Positions 5,160 to 8,057 of a DNA stretch of 8,057 nt are shown in pieces. The notes beneath the pieces were generated by a model. That model did no database searches, was not told where the DNA came from, and saw only the letters and a list, made by a program, of their open reading frames with translations. This DNA comes from an uncultured Ruminococcus sp. GTDB taxonomy: Bacteria; Bacillota; Clostridia; Oscillospirales; Ruminococcaceae. The stretch spans positions 1 through 8,057 of the forward strand of contig CANQCJ010000093.1 of NCBI GenBank assembly GCA_947589205.1, written 5' to 3'. The translations under genes were made by a program, and so were the position numbers. Position 1 is the first letter of the stretch. Every line of letters begins with the position of its first letter.

Positions 5160-7274
5160 TCAGCCGTTTGCTCTTTTGGCTGCTATGTCGGCAAGCGCGT
5201 CCTTTCTCGAAAGACTTATCTTGCCCTGAGAGTCTATATCCATTACCTTTACTACTATCTCATCGCCGAGAGCTACTACGTCCTCTACCTTTTCCACTCT
5301 TGATTTGTCAAGCTTGGAAATGTGTACCAGTCCGTCCTTGCCGGGAGCTATCTCTACAAACGCGCCGAAGCTCTTTATCGAAACTACCTTGCCTTTATAG
5401 ATCGCGCCGATCTCGGGATCGTTGGCGATAGTATTGATTATCGAGATCGCCTGATTTGCCTTGTCAAGGTCGAGTCCCGCTACAAATACGCTTCCGTCCT
5501 CGTTTATATCTATCTTGACGTCGCACTCCGCGGAGATCTTCTGAATGACCTTTCCGCCCGAACCGATAACGTCTCTTATCTTATCGACAGGCACCTTCGT
5601 GGTAAGCATCTTGGGCGCCCACTTGTTTACCGTCGCGCGAGGCTCGGGGATAGCCTTGAGCATTATCTCGTCAAGGATATAATCTCTCGCCTTATGGGTC
5701 TTTGCAAAGGCTTCCTTGATTATATCATAGGTCAGTCCGTCTACCTTTATATCGACCTGTATCGCGGTAATGCCGTTTTTCGTTCCACCTACCTTGAAAT
5801 CCATATCGCCGTAGAAATCTTCAAGTCCCTGAATGTCTACCATCGTCATCCATTCGCCGCTTTCCTTGGTGATAAGTCCGCAGGAAATTCCCGCAACGGG
5901 GGCCTTTATCGGCACGCCCGCGTCCATGAGCGCAAGCGTTGAGCCGCAGATAGAGCCTTGAGAGGTAGAGCCGTTTGAAGAAAGCACCTCGGAGACCATT
6001 CTTATCGCATAGGGGAAATCCTCAACGGAGGGGATAACCGGGGCAAGCGCTTTTTCCGCAAGCGCGCCGTGACCTATCTCACGTCTGCCGGGTCCTCTCG
6101 ACGGCTTTGTCTCGCCTACCGAATAGCTCGGGAAATTGTAGTGGTGGATATATCTCTTGGAGGTCTCCTCGTCTATTCCGTCAAGCTTCTGCGCGTCGCT
6201 TACCGGTCCTAACGTACAGATAGTCAGCACCTGCGTCTGACCTCTTGTGAAAAGTCCCGAACCATGTACTCTCGGCAGCAGTCCGACCTCGGAAGCAAGC
6301 GGACGTATTTCGTCGATACCTCTTCCGTCGACTCTCTTGCCCTCGTACAGCCAGCTGCGGACGATCCTTTTCTGGAGCTTATACATCGCTTCGTCTATCA
6401 TAGCCGCCCGGTCGGGGTAGATCTCGTCGTACTTTTCGTGCACCGCGTTCATTATCGGCGCAAGTCTCGCATCGCGAATATTCTTGTCGTCGGTATCGAG
6501 AGCTTCCTTGACCTGCTCGCCCACCATCTCGTCAAGCTCGTCAAGAAGCGCGTGGTCTATCTCCATAGACTCAAATTCAAACTTCGGCTTGCCTATCTGC
6601 GCCTTTATGTCGTTTATAAATGCAATGAGCTTCTTTATTTCCTCATGACCCTTGATTATCGCTTCAAGCATAAGATCGTCCGGCACCTCGTCCGCGCCCG
6701 CTTCGATCATTACTATCTTTTCCATAGAACCCGCAACGGTCAGGTTAAGATGATTGCGCTCTCTCTGCTCTGCCGTCGGATTGAGCACCAGCTCTCCGTC
6801 GACAAGTCCTACGCTTATTCCCGCGATAGGTCCGTTCCACGGAATGTCGGAAATGGATATTGCGATAGAAGCCGCGCACATTCCCGCGATCTCGGGTGAG
6901 CAGTCGGGGTCTACGCTCATTACCGTCATCACTACCGACACATCGTTTCTCATATCCTTCGGGAAAAGCGGACGTATCGGACGGTCTACCATTCTCGAGC
7001 AAAGTATCGCTTTATCGGTAGGCTTGCCCTCGCGCTTGGTGAACGAGCCGGGGATCTTTCCGACCGAATACAGCTTTTCCTCAAAATCCACCGACAGCGG
7101 GAAAAAGTCTATGCCGTCGCGCGGCTTTGCGGAAGCCGTAACGTTAGCCATGACCACCGTCTCGCCGTAACGCACCCAGCATGAGCCGTTAGCCAGTCCG
7201 CAGGTCTTGCCGGTCTCTACCTTGAACGGTCTGCCCGCATATTCCGTTTCAAAAACCCTGTAATTTTCAAACAT
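5160..7274 (-). CDS. pnp: Polyribonucleotide nucleotidyltransferase (PNPase)
   Basis: A 704-residue PNPase of normal length. It degrades RNA 3'-to-5' by phosphorolysis, as a homotrimer in the cytoplasm. The order is complete: first RNase PH-like domain (about 10-145), helical linker domain (about 240-310), second RNase PH-like domain (about 312-545), KH domain (about 557-620, GSGG loop 571-574) and S1 domain (about 622-693). Catalytic-core signatures are present: FTRGQTQVL (342-350), the phosphate-binding PSRGPGRRE (391-399) and EDFYGDMDFK (485-494), whose Asp486 and Asp492 fall at the positions known to be catalytic in the E. coli enzyme. I chose ATG at 7274, giving the typical MFENYRVFETEYAGRPF start and AAAGGA (7287-7292) 12 nt upstream. 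The frame stays open to 7364, but that extension covers a leader hairpin and lacks a binding site. It lies 229 nt after rpsO, the classic rpsO-pnp arrangement, with its own terminator. Confidence 0.98.
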   Translation of the reverse strand: MFENYRVFETEYAGRPFKVETGKTCGLANGSCWVRYGETVVMANVTASAKPRDGIDFFPLSVDFEEKLYSVGKIPGSFTKREGKPTDKAILCSRMVDRPIRPLFPKDMRNDVSVVMTVMSVDPDCSPEIAGMCAASIAISISDIPWNGPIAGISVGLVDGELVLNPTAEQRERNHLNLTVAGSMEKIVMIEAGADEVPDDLMLEAIIKGHEEIKKLIAFINDIKAQIGKPKFEFESMEIDHALLDELDEMVGEQVKEALDTDDKNIRDARLAPIMNAVHEKYDEIYPDRAAMIDEAMYKLQKRIVRSWLYEGKRVDGRGIDEIRPLASEVGLLPRVHGSGLFTRGQTQVLTICTLGPVSDAQKLDGIDEETSKRYIHHYNFPSYSVGETKPSRGPGRREIGHGALAEKALAPVIPSVEDFPYAIRMVSEVLSSNGSTSQGSICGSTLALMDAGVPIKAPVAGISCGLITKESGEWMTMVDIQGLEDFYGDMDFKVGGTKNGITAIQVDIKVDGLTYDIIKEAFAKTHKARDYILDEIMLKAIPEPRATVNKWAPKMLTTKVPVDKIRDVIGSGGKVIQKISAECDVKIDINEDGSVFVAGLDLDKANQAISIINTIANDPEIGAIYKGKVVSIKSFGAFVEIAPGKDGLVHISKLDKSRVEKVEDVVALGDEIVVKVMDIDSQGKISLSRKDALADIAAKRANG

Positions 7275-7314
7275 CTTTGCTTCAGTTCCTTTCTGTTTAC
7301 CGAAACGGTGGATC

Positions 7315-7397
7315 ATTAGCAGCGACCGCAGTACGCCGCGCTTTTTTCGGCGCGCTCCGGTCAATGCTAATCGTTTTCAGACTTTAAAGCTGAAAAC
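7315..7397 (-). promoter_or_regulatory. Structured pnp leader: two strong hairpins
   Basis: Two inverted repeats stack in the rpsO-pnp spacer. The distal one is a perfect 8-bp stem, GTTTTCAG (7373-7380) with CTGAAAAC (7390-7397), 9-nt loop. The larger one spans 7315-7371: an outer perfect 7-bp arm ATTAGCA/TGCTAAT (7315-7321 with 7365-7371), a 2x2 internal loop, a 5-bp arm GACCG/CGGTC (7324-7328 with 7358-7362), and a GC-rich tip where CGCCG/CGGCG (7334-7338 with 7348-7352) or GCGC/GCGC can pair. A small ACCG/CGGT hairpin (7299-7309) lies between it and the ribosome binding site. In E. coli, pnp is autoregulated through RNase III cleavage of a leader stem-loop. A similar role here is inference from position and structure. 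Confidence 0.6.
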
Positions 7398-7419
7398 CTC
7401 ACCGTTTGAGTAAAAAAAT

Positions 7420-7448
7420 ATTTTTGTGCCGCTCACACGGCTTGTTAA
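7420..7448 (-). promoter_or_regulatory. Weak candidate internal promoter for pnp
   Basis: TTAACA (7443-7448, 5/6 to TTGACA) is followed at 17 bp by AAAAAT (7420-7425, 4/6 to TATAAT) on the - strand, just after the rpsO attenuator. A start near 7413 would give a pnp leader of about 140 nt that contains both hairpins. The T/A-rich context makes chance matches likely. Confidence 0.25.
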
Positions 7449-7460
7449 TAAACACGCAAA

Positions 7461-7500
7461 GGCAGAAGCGCATAAATGACGCTTCCGCCTGCCGTTTTTT
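7461..7500. terminator. Terminator/attenuator hairpin between rpsO and pnp
   Basis: A 10-bp stem with one G-U wobble pairs 7461-7470 with 7480-7489 around a 9-nt loop, starting about 14 nt after the rpsO stop. On the - strand the tail is a poor U-tract (TTTGCGTGTTT), so partial termination with readthrough into pnp is expected, as known for the rpsO-pnp spacer in E. coli. On the + strand an alternative pairing (GGCAG/CTGCC plus AAGCG/CGCTT) is followed by G then T6 (7495-7500), which is a better terminator in the antisense direction. Confidence 0.65.
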
Positions 7501-7503
7501 CGT

Positions 7504-7770
7504 TTACTTACGAATACCGAGCTTTTCGATAGTCGCTCTGTATCTTTCGATATCCTTGGATTTGAGGTAATTAAGAAGATTTCTTCTCTTACCTACCATT
7601 TTAAGAAGTCCTCTTCTCGAATGGTGATCCTTCTTGTGTACCTTCAGGTGCTCGGTGAGGTCGTTTATTCTTCTTGTGAGAATAGCGATCTGCACCTCGG
7701 GCGAACCGGTGTCGGTCTCGTGTGTTCTGTTAGCCTCGATAACGGCTGTTTTTTCGTCTTTTCTGAGCAT
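7504..7770 (-). CDS. rpsO: 30S ribosomal protein S15
   Basis: An 88-residue S15, the standard length (88-89). S15 binds the central domain of 16S rRNA (the helix 20-22 junction) early in assembly of the small subunit platform. The conserved TGSPEVQIA (21-29), RINDLTEHLK (34-43), HKKDHHSRRGLL (45-56) and the basic C-terminal IEKLGIRK are all present. Start: ATG at 7770, with AAAGAGG (7779-7785) 8 nt upstream; an in-frame upstream start at 7788 would place six extra residues over that binding site and is rejected. It is driven by a strong promoter ending at 7902 and separated from pnp by an attenuator-like hairpin, so it is probably made in excess over pnp. Confidence 0.98.
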   Translation of the reverse strand: MLRKDEKTAVIEANRTHETDTGSPEVQIAILTRRINDLTEHLKVHKKDHHSRRGLLKMVGKRRNLLNYLKSKDIERYRATIEKLGIRK

Positions 7771-7778
7771 TTTTCGTA

Positions 7779-7895
7779 CCTCTTTCAAAATATTTCCTAC
7801 AAGGAAGAATATGGCAGGTAACTCTCTCCGTCGGAGCTTGACCCATGATCTGCCTTGCGGATATGCTGTGTTTAAACGGTCACCCGCAGCACAGC
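7779..7895 (-). promoter_or_regulatory. Folded rpsO 5' leader, candidate S15 autoregulatory RNA
   Basis: From the predicted start near 7895 to the ribosome binding site, about 115 nt contain several inverted repeats: GCTGTG/CACAGC (7865-7870 with 7890-7895), GGCAG/CTGCC (7813-7817 with 7850-7854) enclosing CTCC/GGAG (7826-7829 with 7833-7836), and TTCC/GGAA (7794-7797 with 7803-7806) just before AAAGAGG. TGCGG (7856-7860) can instead pair with CCGCA (7884-7888), which competes with the first stem. Many bacteria repress rpsO by S15 binding its own leader; several unrelated leader folds are known. That this leader is such a site is inference from position, length and structure. Confidence 0.5.
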
Positions 7896-7901
7896 TATTT
7901 A

Positions 7902-7930
7902 ATTATACACCAAAAAACACGTTCTGTAAA
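7902..7930 (-). promoter_or_regulatory. Strong sigma-A promoter of rpsO
   Basis: On the - strand, TTTACA (7925-7930, 5/6 to TTGACA) and a perfect TATAAT (7902-7907) are separated by exactly 17 bp that include a T6 run. Transcription should start near 7895, leaving a leader of about 125 nt. The promoter lies 30 nt after the folD stop, so rpsO does not depend on folD transcription. Confidence 0.85.
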
Positions 7931-7951
7931 TAGTTTTCACGAAAAATTTAC
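7926..7951. repeat. Inverted repeat overlapping the rpsO -35 box
   Basis: GTAAAT (7926-7931) and ATTTAC (7946-7951) are perfect inverted arms, and the interior continues with TTTTC/GAAAA complementarity around a 2-nt centre. The left arm covers most of the TTTACA -35 element. It sits 8 nt after the folD stop, but no T-run follows on the - strand, so it is a poor terminator. It might be an operator or simply an AT-rich coincidence. Confidence 0.35.
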
Positions 7952-7959
7952 ATCTGCGC

Positions 7960-8057
7960 TTACTTGATACCGTTCTGCTGCTTTGCCGCTGTTAGCGTGT
8001 TCTGCATGAGCATCGCTATCGTCATAGGTCCTACGCCGCCGTGGACGGGGGTTATGT
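7960..8057 (-). CDS. folD: Bifunctional methylenetetrahydrofolate dehydrogenase/cyclohydrolase FolD (C-terminal end only)
   Basis: Only the last 31 codons and the stop (TAA at 7960-7962) are inside the window; the rest lies beyond the right edge. The visible sequence, ITPVHGGVGPMTIAMLMQNT followed by LTAAKQQNGIK, contains the family signature PV(P)GGVGPMT found near the C-terminus of FolD, followed by the closing helix. FolD is a cytoplasmic homodimer that converts 5,10-methylene-THF to 5,10-methenyl-THF with NADP+ and then to 10-formyl-THF, feeding purine and formyl-Met synthesis. The usual Pro of the VPGG motif is His here, which I would treat as a tolerated variant. The gene is not disrupted; it is cut only by the window edge. 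rpsO downstream has its own promoter. Confidence 0.92.
   Translation of the reverse strand, partial: ITPVHGGVGPMTIAMLMQNTLTAAKQQNGIK

Noticed and set aside
5322..5942. + strand ORF of 206 codons opposite pnp
   Set aside because: Tyr/Arg/Leu-rich shadow of the PNPase codons; the sense strand is certain.
6264..6899. + strand ORF of 211 codons opposite pnp
   Set aside because: Same reason: no start signal, composition set by the antisense of pnp.
7275..7364. N-terminal extension of PNPase from an upstream start at 7364 or ATG at 7316
   Set aside because: The extra residues are encoded by the hairpin region, no Shine-Dalgarno precedes them, and family members begin at the MFENYRVF-type start.
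7621..7933. + strand ORFs opposite rpsO and its leader
   Set aside because: Antisense to rpsO and its promoter; no start signal or recognisable domain.
1..8057. Mobile elements, CRISPR arrays, tRNA/rRNA genes, prophage or defence genes
   Set aside because: I looked for transposase motifs, spaced direct repeats, cloverleaf-like stems and att-like repeats and saw none; the window is core chromosome.

Overview
The window looks like a stretch of chromosome from a Bacillota/Clostridia bacterium, most like the Ruminococcus/Oscillospiraceae group. This is inferred from gene content and style: an OadG-type sodium-pump subunit, the folD / rpsO-pnp / recD2-comFC gene set, strong AGGAGG-like ribosome binding sites, frequent ATA and AGC codons, and AT-rich spacers around moderately GC-rich genes. 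No mobile element, CRISPR array, tRNA or rRNA is visible. Almost all of it is conserved housekeeping sequence. The less explained parts are two structured mRNA leaders and one small gene with a broken reading frame.

Layout. 1-313 (-) is the N-terminal part of an OadG-like membrane subunit, running off the left edge. 314-566 is an AT-rich divergent promoter region. 567-1370 (+) is an MscS-family mechanosensitive channel, the only complete + strand gene. A terminator at 1374-1401 closes it and also closes the opposing - strand operon. That operon reads right to left: a small membrane-anchored protein of unknown function (5057-4725), recD2 (4715-2475), comFC (2500-1826, overlapping the recD2 end), and a small helical protein whose frame is split into two ORFs (1779-1582 and 1589-1401).

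Upstream lies the rpsO-pnp locus, also on the - strand. A very good promoter (7930-7902) drives rpsO (7770-7504) through a folded leader of about 125 nt. A partial terminator/attenuator at about 7461-7500 follows, then a 229-nt spacer rich in hairpins, then pnp (7274-5160) and a strong terminator (5146-5108). The right edge holds the last 31 codons of folD (-).

Functional themes are translation and RNA decay (S15, PNPase), DNA repair and uptake (RecD2 helicase, ComFC), one-carbon metabolism (FolD), and membrane ion handling (OadG-like subunit, MscS). I see no convincing novel multi-gene system. The best leads are the probable +1 frameshift at an A4 run in the small gene after comFC, the candidate autoregulatory leaders of rpsO and pnp, and the unassigned membrane protein ahead of recD2.
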